From positions 16,046,258 to 16,110,257 of the forward strand of contig OY821747.1 in NCBI GenBank assembly GCA_963682055.1: a stretch of DNA of 64,000 bases, written 5' to 3'. Numbering within the stretch: position 1 is the stretch's first letter; every line of letters begins with the position of its first letter. A program made the translations under genes and the position numbers. Below are positions 56,111 to 64,000 of the stretch, piece by piece. The stretch comes from Primula veris (lineage: Eukaryota > Streptophyta > Magnoliopsida > Ericales > Primulaceae). The notes beneath the pieces were generated by a model. The model was given only the letters and a program-made list of their open reading frames with translations, did no database searches and had not been told where the DNA came from.

Positions 56111-57834
56111 GAGTCCATTTCGTGATCTTTACACATACTAGTCTTTCAAAGTGAGCATTAGTGGCATAAATTTCGGATTAATTACGAAATATATTCTCAG
56201 AGAAAATCCAAATACGATGCGATTATAGAACAAGCATCGTCCTTTGACCCGGGAATATCTCATCCGCTTAATGCCGCAATATCAAAATGCTCTTATTAAT
56301 CGACAACAAGCGAATGATAGTACAGACAATCATGTCTTAGCATCTAAATCATTTATCATTTGACGACAGGCGAAATGATAAGGTAACTTTAAATGCTTTA
56401 AAAATTGTGGTAGAAACCACTTGAAAGACATTTCAACTCCTCTAAAATACGCCTTTGGTCGTATTGAATGGAGGTTATGTAAAGAAATTTTAATTCTTTC
56501 ATGAGGTATTACCAGATAACACTGGTTTTCTTGAATAGTTTATAACTCAATAAGGTACCGCAGGACCTACATGAGTATAAGGCCTCATATTTGACAAATC
56601 AATTTGGTTTTACCAAAGATTTCGATTTGGAATGACAGGTCCATAATCATTGTCACAAACGACTATTTTAGGCAATTAGTTGGTGAAATTACGTGGTACA
56701 TGGCTACCCACTATTTTCAGAAAACCAACTTCCCTACAAGTATTGCCCAAAATTTCATAATGTAAAGTTTGGTCACATTTGTCAAAGTAATTTGATCAAA
56801 TTACATTAAATTATTTCGAGAAACTTCATAAACAGGCAAACCATAATCCAAAAGTATGTCCAAATGGAAAAAAAAAACATAATCCAAATGGAAAAACATA
56901 TAATCCAGATGCACGAAAAATCGGCTCAATGATTTAACAAAATCAATAAAGAAATGTACCAAACTCATTTGAGCCACAAAATCGGAGGTCTCAAGAGTTT
57001 CCTTTCAGTTAGCTTTAACCTCATTAGCATCGTCTTTTCCACCTTTATAATAGTTTTGAACTATTTAAGGAGTAACCGTGCATGACCTTTGTCTTTATAG
57101 CATAGAGTTACCTCATTGAGCATTATCTTTTGTTTTGAGACAACGGGTCATATTGTTTCTTTCAAGAACTATCTTGGAGTCACAGGTTTTCGATTTTGAC
57201 GATTTTCTAAAACCTCGCTTGGCTAGGCGATTCGTCGGGATCACGACAGTTCAAGACAAATAACACTTATCGGTTCTTGATTCGGGAAAAAAAATATATC
57301 CACGAAGAGCATTAATATCAGGCAAACATGTGAGGAACACCTTTTTTTTTTTTTTTTAATGATAACAAAACTTTATTCTAAATTAATAAAAAATAGAGTT
57401 GTAAGAAAAGTTGGATACGAATAAACATACTTTATAGTGAAATACATATCTTTATTTCAAACCAGAAAGTGGAAACTTTATTTGGAAATTATCTTACAAG
57501 TGTCTTACATAAACAAGTCAAAAAAACAAACTTAATGACTCCGCTCCTCGACCCCTGCTAGATTTGCTTTGTCACTACCGATATCTGAAAGAAAATTATA
57601 TAAGCAACGGGATGAGTATTTCCTTGAAAATACTCAGTAGGACTACTAAATTAAAAAAACTATAATAAAGTATAATATGTGAGTATAAACCGTAACTGCA
57701 TATAGCTTCCTGCAAAAAAGATGGTTAGACAAATAACGAGAAAAATATATATTCAATATGATGCATGTTCATAATTATTTTTCAATAATGCATGTGTCAT
57801 GTCCTTGAGCCCAAGTTGGTTGTGTAAGGTCTAT

Positions 57835-58035
57835 CCCATTACACGTGGTACCAGAAGTCATGCCCCACTCTAGACAGACCAAACATTGCGAAAAAGGTCA
57901 TACCCCACTCTAGGTAGACACGTCACACCCCACTCCAGGTGGACATAGTCGCAGAAAAGCCATACCCCACTCTAGGTAGACAAGTCGCACCCCATACCGG
58001 GTGGACAAAACCTCTCCCAAACCGGGAGGATCAAT
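57835..58035 (-). repeat. Short imperfect repeat in the LTR
   Basis: 'ccccactctaggtagaca' and variants 'ccccactccaggtggaca' and 'ccccataccgggtggaca' recur five or six times over 200 bases. Confidence 0.75.
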
Positions 58036-58489
58036 GCAAATGTCATGCCATGATATATCAAATAAGCAAAACAAATTCCACTAAATTCCAGATATGAATC
58101 GTTATATGCATTTGTTTAATAATAAAACATACCTCAAATTCGATAATGTAACGCAAAAGGATATTAAGGCAATATTATAATAACTTTAAGGTTTCGAACC
58201 CACCTCTAACCGTTAACTGAGCTTGGCTATGTCTCTTGACCTTCGTCACACCTCGACTTACGCTTTTATTACCCACTAAATATAGTAATATTTCTCTTTC
58301 TCTTTCTATATATAGTGTTTATATCTTATGATTATACTACTTTAGTATAAAGAAACTTTGTAATCTTAATATAATATTGTAATACCTATATAAGGTTATA
58401 GGTTGTTGAAGTATGATGAAGTGTGAGGGGGTGTAGGGGGTATATATAGTGTTGGAAAAGTGACTACGTGTCTTGTGCATTAAATGTGC

Positions 58490-59260
58490 TGAATTTTGTT
58501 TTCAGGACATCTGTCCACTAAAAGCTTCCTAGAGAATTCGATATGTGTCCAAATGGAGCATGGGATATATTTCTGAACCGACAAGAGAAATATCTACAAG
58601 TTTCATGTTTTGCACATTTCCTAATTCGTAAGATAAGTCGGTCTAAATTGTCCTACAAGATGACACATATGCTGTTCTGGAAATTTCAGGACACCTGTTC
58701 ACTAAAATAGTCACAGAGAATTAGATATGTGTCCAAATTGAGCATGGGATATATGTCTGAACCTACAAGAGAAATATCTACAAGTTTCATGTTTTGTACA
58801 TTTCCTAATTCGTAAGATAAGTCGGTCTAAATTGTCCTACAAGATGACACATATGCGGTTCTGGAAATTTCAGGACACCTGTTCACTAAAATAGTCACAG
58901 AGAATTAGATATGTGTCCAAATGGAGAATTGGATATATTTCTGAACCGACAAGAGAAATATCTAAAAGTTTCATGTTTTGCACATTTCCTAATTCGTAAG
59001 ATAAGTCGGTCTAAATTGTCCTAGAAGGTGACACATATGCTGTTCTGGAAATTTCAAGAAACCTGTTCACTAAAATAGTCACAGAGAATTAGATATGTAT
59101 CCAAATGGAACATGGGATATATGTCTGAACCTACAAGAGAAATATCTACAAGTTTTATGTTTTGTACATTTCCTAATTCATAATAGAAGTCGGTCTAAAT
59201 TGTCCTACAAGGTGACACATATGCTGTTCTGGACTGTTCTGATATCATGTTACTAAAATA
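58490..59260 (-). repeat. 184-bp tandem repeat inside the LTR, about four copies
   Basis: 'ggacacctgttcactaaaa' or a close variant starts at 58505, 58689, 58873 and about 59056, so the period is 184. Each copy includes 'ttcctaattcgtaagataag' and 'gacacatatgctgttctgg'. The two middle copies are the most alike. Confidence 0.88.
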
Positions 59261-59575
59261 GCCACAAATATTCTCATACAAGTCCAAATTACTCAAATTT
59301 TATATATTTGGAAAGATAAAACATAGGTCTAGACTTTTCATTCATATCATAAGTTCAAATTATGAGAAAATAGAATCCAAAATGGTAGATCAATTCCGCT
59401 TGTCTGCTGTGTTCCTAACTATTTGAACTAAAGTACTTAAAAACTCATATTTACTATAATCGGAATCCAAATATAGTAAAATCTATCTTATTTTAATCTA
59501 ATATTAATTATATAATTTTGAGTGTGTTACAATTCTCCCCTGCTTAGGAAATTTCATCCCCGAAATTAGGTTACC

Positions 59576-62320
59576 TCAAGTGAATAGATGCGGGTATTCC
59601 TTGCGCATTGTATCCTCACTTTCCCAAGTTGCTTCCTCAACTGTTTGACTACGCCATAAAACCTTCACAAGTGGGATACTCTTATTTCGTAGCTTCTGCT
59701 CACGCCTATCCAGTATTTTAATTGGCATTTCGATATATGATAAGTCTTCTCTAAGTTCGGGCGGCTTCTCCGTCAATACATGGGAGGGGTCATGTATATA
59801 TTTTCGAAGCATGGAAACATGAAAGACGTTATGAAGTTTGGATAATTCGGGTGGAAGGGCTAATCGATATGCACTTTTCCCGATTCGTTCTAAAATCTCA
59901 TAAGGTCCTATATATCTTGGATTAAGTTTTCCACGCTTACCAAATCGTAAAATCCCTTTCCAAGGAGATACTTTTAAAAATACAAACTCTCCCATGGAAA
60001 ATTCTAAGTCCCTTCGTCGTTTGTCAGCGTAACTCTTTTGCCTACTTTGGGCAGCTTGTAGGTGTTCTCGAATGACTTTCACTTTTTCTTCGGTATCGCG
60101 AACCATGTCAGGGCCAATTAGCTTTCTTTCACCAACCTCGTCCCAACATAAGGGTGTTCGACATCGTCTACCATAGAGAGCCTCAAACGGTGACATACCA
60201 ATGGAACTATGATAGCTGTTATTGTAGGCAAACTCCATTAAGGGCAATAGCTTATCCCAACTTCCTTTGAAATTCATGATGCAAGCGCGTAACATATCTT
60301 CAACGGTTTGTATAGTACGTTCAGATTGGCCATCGGTCTGAGGATGAAAAGCAGTACTAAACTTGAGATTAGTACCGAGAGCATTTTGCAAACTTGGCCA
60401 AAACCGAGATGTGAACTTTGGGTCTCGATCAGATACAATGGATATAGGAGCTCCATGTAATCGAACAATTTCTTTGATGGATGAGGTGGCGTACTGCTCT
60501 GTAGTGTAAGTAGACTTTACAACAATAAAGTGTGCGCTCTTTGTCAGTCGATCCACTATAACCCAAATGGAATCGTATCCAGAAGGTATACGAGGTAGTC
60601 CCAGCACAAAGTCCATCGTGATATGCTCCCATTTCCATTCAGGTATGGGTAACGGGTTTAACAAGCCACATGGCTTCTGTCGTTCTGCCTTTATCTGTTG
60701 ACAAGAAAGACACTTGGTTGTATAGTTGGCTATATCGTTCTTCATTCCAGGCCACCAGTATAAAGCACGAAGGTCATGGTACATCTTTGTGCTGCCTGGG
60801 TGCATGGTGTAAGGTGTATCGTGCGCTTCCCTTAGTAGTTCTTGCTTTAGATTTTCGTTAGCAGGTACACAAGCATAATTTTTGAAGCATATCAATCCAT
60901 CATCTTGCATTCGGAAGTCAGTCTGGGCGTTGCTCTTAATTTCCTCAAGAATCTTTTGTAGTGAATTGTCTGTAGCTTGAGCTTTTCGTATATGGTCAAT
61001 GAAGGTAGGCCGAACATGGAAATGCGCCATTAAAGATCCAGAGTTTGATATGTACATCTCAGCTCCACTTCTGGAAAGGTTGTAAAGTAGGTTTGCCTGT
61101 ACACATTGCATGTGCCCTGTTGATTTACGGCTTAAAGCATCGGCTACCACATTCGCCTTCCCTGGGTGATAATGGATTTTACAATCAAAATCCTTGATAA
61201 GTTCCATCCATCGTCGTTGACGTAGGTTTAGTTGCTTTTGGGTGAACAAGTACTTCAGACTTTGATGGTCGGTGAAGATATCAACCGATTCTCCATAGAG
61301 GTAATGTTGCCATTGCTTGAGTGCGAATATCACTGCTGCTAACTCTAAGTCATGAGTTGGATAGTTTTGTTCGTGAGTCTTCAATTGTCTCGACGCATAG
61401 GCAATCACTTTTCCATGTTGCATGAGAACACATCCCAATCCTTGATGGGATGCATCGCTGTATATTACATAGCCCCCATCCCCACATGGTAATGTTAATA
61501 CTGGCGTAGTTGTTAAGCGAGTCTTCAATTCTTGAAAGCTTCTTTCACAATTTTTAGTCCACATAAATTTGACTCCTTTTCGGGTTAGCCGGGTCAAAGG
61601 CATAGCTATTATAGAGAAGTTTTTTATAAACCTTCGATAGTAACCTGCTAATCCTAAGAAACTGCGAATCTCGGTAACATTTGTAGGCCTTTCCCAATTG
61701 AGTACTTCTTCTATCTTCTTGGGATCGACGCTAATTCCACCACCTGAAACTACGTGACCTAAAAACACCACCTCGGTTAACCAGAACTCACATTTGCTGA
61801 GTTTGGCATACAATTTGTGGTCTCGCAAGGTTTGTAGACCAATTCGCAGGTGTTGTTCATGTGCTGCTTGATCCTTAGAGTAAATCAATATGTCGTCGAT
61901 GAATACTATGATGAAAGAGTCAAGGTACGGACGAAACACTCTGTTCATCAAATCCATGAATATTGCTGGAGCATTTGTCAATCCGAATGGCATTACTAGA
62001 AATTCGTAATGACCATAGCGAGTACGGAAGGCCGTCTTGGGAACATCCTTTTCCTTGACGCGGATTTGGTAGTACCCAGATCGAAGGTCAATCTTTGAGA
62101 AGACATGGGATCCTTGAAGTTGATCGAAAAGATCATCTACCCGAGGCAAAGGGTACTTATTCTTGATAGTGGCTTGATTCAGTTGTCTATAATCGATACA
62201 CAAGCGTAGTGTCCCGTCCTTCTTTTTGACAAACAATACAGGAGCTCCCCAAGGGGATACACTTGGGCGAATAAATCCTCGATCCAACAATTCTTGGAGT
62301 TGTGCTTTTAATTCCTTCAA
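59576..62320 (-). CDS. pol: Chromovirus reverse transcriptase, RNase H, integrase and chromodomain
   Basis: 914 residues without a stop. RT: '[19 protein letters not shown]', '[14 protein letters not shown]', polymerase box '[10 protein letters not shown]'. RNase H: '[17 protein letters not shown]', '[18 protein letters not shown]', '[10 protein letters not shown]', 'ADALSRK'. Integrase: zinc site ([10 protein letters not shown], then CLSCQQ), Asp in '[11 protein letters not shown]', Asp in '[11 protein letters not shown]', Glu in 'DGQSERTIQ', all intact. The C-terminal part has '[13 protein letters not shown]' and a chromodomain-like end '[20 protein letters not shown]'. These chromodomains can steer integration to particular chromatin. 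The frame begins by virtue of a one-base deletion after the protease region; in an active element it would be fused to gag-protease. Catalytic residues all look sound. Confidence 0.95.
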   Translation of the reverse strand: MKELKAQLQELLDRGFIRPSVSPWGAPVLFVKKKDGTLRLCIDYRQLNQATIKNKYPLPRVDDLFDQLQGSHVFSKIDLRSGYYQIRVKEKDVPKTAFRTRYGHYEFLVMPFGLTNAPAIFMDLMNRVFRPYLDSFIIVFIDDILIYSKDQAAHEQHLRIGLQTLRDHKLYAKLSKCEFWLTEVVFLGHVVSGGGISVDPKKIEEVLNWERPTNVTEIRSFLGLAGYYRRFIKNFSIIAMPLTRLTRKGVKFMWTKNCERSFQELKTRLTTTPVLTLPCGDGGYVIYSDASHQGLGCVLMQHGKVIAYASRQLKTHEQNYPTHDLELAAVIFALKQWQHYLYGESVDIFTDHQSLKYLFTQKQLNLRQRRWMELIKDFDCKIHYHPGKANVVADALSRKSTGHMQCVQANLLYNLSRSGAEMYISNSGSLMAHFHVRPTFIDHIRKAQATDNSLQKILEEIKSNAQTDFRMQDDGLICFKNYACVPANENLKQELLREAHDTPYTMHPGSTKMYHDLRALYWWPGMKNDIANYTTKCLSCQQIKAERQKPCGLLNPLPIPEWKWEHITMDFVLGLPRIPSGYDSIWVIVDRLTKSAHFIVVKSTYTTEQYATSSIKEIVRLHGAPISIVSDRDPKFTSRFWPSLQNALGTNLKFSTAFHPQTDGQSERTIQTVEDMLRACIMNFKGSWDKLLPLMEFAYNNSYHSSIGMSPFEALYGRRCRTPLCWDEVGERKLIGPDMVRDTEEKVKVIREHLQAAQSRQKSYADKRRRDLEFSMGEFVFLKVSPWKGILRFGKRGKLNPRYIGPYEILERIGKSAYRLALPPELSKLHNVFHVSMLRKYIHDPSHVLTEKPPELREDLSYIEMPIKILDRREQKLRNKSIPLVKVLWRSQTVEEATWESEDTMRKEYPHLFT

Positions 62321-63993
62321 CTCGGTGCCATACGGTATGGTGGTATGGAAATTGGGTTAGTTCCTGGTACAAGCTCAATAGAGAATTCAACATCATGTTG
62401 GGGAATCTCATTTGGTAATTCTTCTGGGAAGACATCTGGGAAGTCACGTACTACCGGGATCTGGGAAATTCCAGACCCTTCCCTTTCTGTATTGATGATA
62501 TAAGCAATGTATCCTTCACATCCCTTATTGAGGAGTTGTCGTGCCTTTACGGCGGATATTATAGATTTTGGAATATGTTGACGCTCACCTTCGAAAATGA
62601 TTTCTGAGTGATCATTGAGGTGAAAGATAACTTCCTTTCGGAAGCAATCGAGAGTGGCATGATAAAGAGAGAGAAAATCCATTCCAAGAATTATATCAAA
62701 GTCGGACATGGATAGAGGAACAAGATCAATGATCATCTCATGATCAGAAACTTGTAAGATGCAATTTTTATATACTACATCTGTCAATACCAAAGCTCCT
62801 ACTGGCGTAGTAACTGCCAACTCATGTTTGACGGTATTTACGGGGAGGTGTATTGATGAAACTAGTGTAGTGGATATAAATGAATGGGTAGAACCAGGAT
62901 CAATTAATGCATAAACATAATGATTATATAGGCTAATCGTACCAGTGACAACATTGGAAGCAGCATGAACATCCGAGCGATTCATATTGTAGACTCTTGC
63001 AGGTGCGCGTGCTCCAACAACTGTGTTGGTTCCTCTTGCTTGTACATTTCCCCTGTTAAGCGTCAAAGCATCTGGCATCATTGTACACTGACGAGCTACG
63101 TGACCATCCTTTCCACATCGATAGCATTTTGTGGTTGAATGAGTGCATTCACTTGCATAATGACCCTTTCGGTTACAACGAAAACACGTCACATCCTCCC
63201 TTCTGGTGCGTTGGTCAACTTGGTTTTGACCGAATCTCTGCTTGTCATTACCTTGACGATGTGAGTTGTTACCTCCACCATTTCTCCGTTGGAATCTAGT
63301 ACCATTTCCATGAGAGATACCATTGCCATGAGAGAAAAATCGGGGCCTTAAGTCTACTCGTTGTCGCTTGTTTTGGATATTGGCAAGCTCCTTCTCATCT
63401 TGTTCAACCATGTAAGCTTTATCAACTAGCTTGGGGTAAGTAATATTGTCAAGTAGAAAGAGACGGGATCGGAGAGACAGATCCAATCCCCGCAAAAATC
63501 TTTGAGACTTAGCTTCATCTGTTTTCACCAAATCTGGGGCAAAACGAGATAAAGACGTGAACATCCTTTCATATTCTGCTACCGTTCTTCCATCTTGAGT
63601 AAAGTTAGTGAACTCTCTCTCCTTACGGAGACGATAAGAGATAGGGAGATAATGCTTATGGAAAGCATCGTAAAAGTGGGTCCATGTTAAACAAGTCAGG
63701 TTAGGATTCGCTTCAAAAATTAATCGTTTTGTGCTTGCCCACCAGCTACGTGCATTCTCTTTCAGCATGAAGACTCCTAGGTTAACCTTTTGATCTGGCG
63801 TCACGTCCATCACCTCGAAAATGGATTCTATATGGATCAACCATTCTTCCGCATCCTCCGGAGTTGTGTTTCCAAGAAAGGTTGGAGGGTTCAACCTCAT
63901 GAAAGACTCATGCAACTTTGAATGGGTGCCACCCGTCGGAGTAGTATGCCTTGTGAAGAAACGCAACATGGCATTTTCCACCTCGCTTGCCAT
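62317..63993 (-). CDS. gag-pro: Chromovirus gag and protease
   Basis: 558 residues from ATG 63993. Gag domain: '[18 protein letters not shown]', '[11 protein letters not shown]', '[18 protein letters not shown]'. Two CCHC zinc knuckles, '[14 protein letters not shown]' and '[14 protein letters not shown]', bind element RNA. Protease: '[15 protein letters not shown]' (D-P-G in place of D-S/T-G, common in this lineage) and '[10 protein letters not shown]'. It ends at TGA next to 'IPPYRMAPS', where a single missing base separates it from the RT frame. ATG 63993 is a good start: the gag reads normally from it, and the preceding bases are at the window edge. Confidence 0.93.
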   Translation of the reverse strand: MASEVENAMLRFFTRHTTPTGGTHSKLHESFMRLNPPTFLGNTTPEDAEEWLIHIESIFEVMDVTPDQKVNLGVFMLKENARSWWASTKRLIFEANPNLTCLTWTHFYDAFHKHYLPISYRLRKEREFTNFTQDGRTVAEYERMFTSLSRFAPDLVKTDEAKSQRFLRGLDLSLRSRLFLLDNITYPKLVDKAYMVEQDEKELANIQNKRQRVDLRPRFFSHGNGISHGNGTRFQRRNGGGNNSHRQGNDKQRFGQNQVDQRTRREDVTCFRCNRKGHYASECTHSTTKCYRCGKDGHVARQCTMMPDALTLNRGNVQARGTNTVVGARAPARVYNMNRSDVHAASNVVTGTISLYNHYVYALIDPGSTHSFISTTLVSSIHLPVNTVKHELAVTTPVGALVLTDVVYKNCILQVSDHEMIIDLVPLSMSDFDIILGMDFLSLYHATLDCFRKEVIFHLNDHSEIIFEGERQHIPKSIISAVKARQLLNKGCEGYIAYIINTEREGSGISQIPVVRDFPDVFPEELPNEIPQHDVEFSIELVPGTNPISIPPYRMAPS

Positions 63994-64000
63994 GTCAACT

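Larger units (their letters stand above)
51741..57341 (-). mobile_element. Decayed Ty1/copia element on the minus strand, interrupted by a Ty3 element
   Basis: On the minus strand: integrase remnants about 56100-55560, RT about 53830-53300, RNase H about 53200-52750, a polypurine tract 'aaagggggag', and a 3' LTR 51985-51741. No long frame survives. Protein pieces were found by translating against memory of copia proteins, e.g. 'RMWYTRLSEYL', 'FAFEMKDLGKT', 'SPMIIRSLD' and 'DYLSDPHKG'. At 57341 it meets the poly(A) end of the Ty3 element, so its gag and 5' LTR should lie beyond that insertion, outside the window. Confidence 0.75.
57342..59531 (-). repeat. 3' LTR (or its U3-R part) of the chromovirus, ending in poly(A)
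   Basis: Starts TGTAACACACTC after the polypurine tract. It contains a 184-bp tandem array (59250-58490) and a smaller repeat of 'gtcataccccactctaggta' type (58030-57840). It ends with AATAAA at 57377-57372 and then, 14 bases later, sixteen A. With no second LTR in the window the true end is not proven; the expected CA end is not seen. Confidence 0.7.
57342..63993 (-). mobile_element. Nearly intact Ty3/gypsy chromovirus, Tekay/Del type, 5' LTR outside the window
   Basis: On the minus strand: gag-protease frame from ATG 63993, RT-RNH-INT frame, chromodomain-like C-terminus, polypurine tract 'cctaagcaggggagaat', then LTR sequence from 59531 down to an A16 run at 57357-57342. A single frameshift near 62320 is the only coding lesion I see. 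This is the youngest-looking element here. The primer site and 5' LTR would lie above 64000. Confidence 0.9.

Overview
This is nuclear DNA from a flowering plant, most likely a eudicot. It has GT-AG introns, AT-rich spacers, plant-type Ty3 and Ty1 retrotransposons, a plant pogo-like DNA transposon, and one large gene that matches Arabidopsis CHR24, a SNF2 chromatin remodeller. There is no bacterial, organellar, rRNA, tRNA or CRISPR signal.

Layout. 1-3.8 kb is AT-rich spacer. 3.8-4.3 kb holds a 5'-truncated carboxylesterase (CXE18-like). 4.5-4.85 kb is a minus-strand retrocopy of the 3' end of an ETO1-like mRNA, with a poly(A) tail and a 16-bp target-site duplication. 5.39-16.16 kb is a full-length Tat-lineage Ty3 element with gag, PR-RT-RNH-aRNH-INT, a 59-bp tandem array and an antisense, two-intron gene between pol and the 3' LTR. 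17.5-18.5 kb holds a LINE tail followed directly by a CDKC kinase fragment that kept its intron. 19.7-22.83 kb is a truncated Ty3 element on the minus strand. 24.54-25.20 kb is a foldback element with long inverted arms.

26.07-46.99 kb is the only gene here that looks functional. My 22-exon model of CHR24 closes perfectly in frame (1,059 codons). Intron 1 (6.2 kb) has grown by recent tandem duplication, intron 13 holds a MITE-like element, and intron 19 holds a decayed copia element. A broken copy of its first exon and a duplicated 99-bp block lie just upstream.

48.0-48.7 kb is a 33-bp minisatellite. 49.36-51.35 kb is a complete pogo/Tigger-like element with TA duplications. 51.74-57.34 kb is a decayed minus-strand copia element. 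It is interrupted at 57.34 kb by a nearly intact Tekay-type Ty3 chromovirus on the minus strand, whose 3' end looks polyadenylated and whose 5' LTR lies beyond the window.

The least ordinary objects are the spliced antisense gene inside the Tat element, the gene-derived fragments (ETO1, CDKC, CXE, CHR24 exon 1), the PCNA-box tail of the pogo transposase, and the poly(A) end of the chromovirus. All protein identities rest on reading the sequence and on memory of the families. No search was run.
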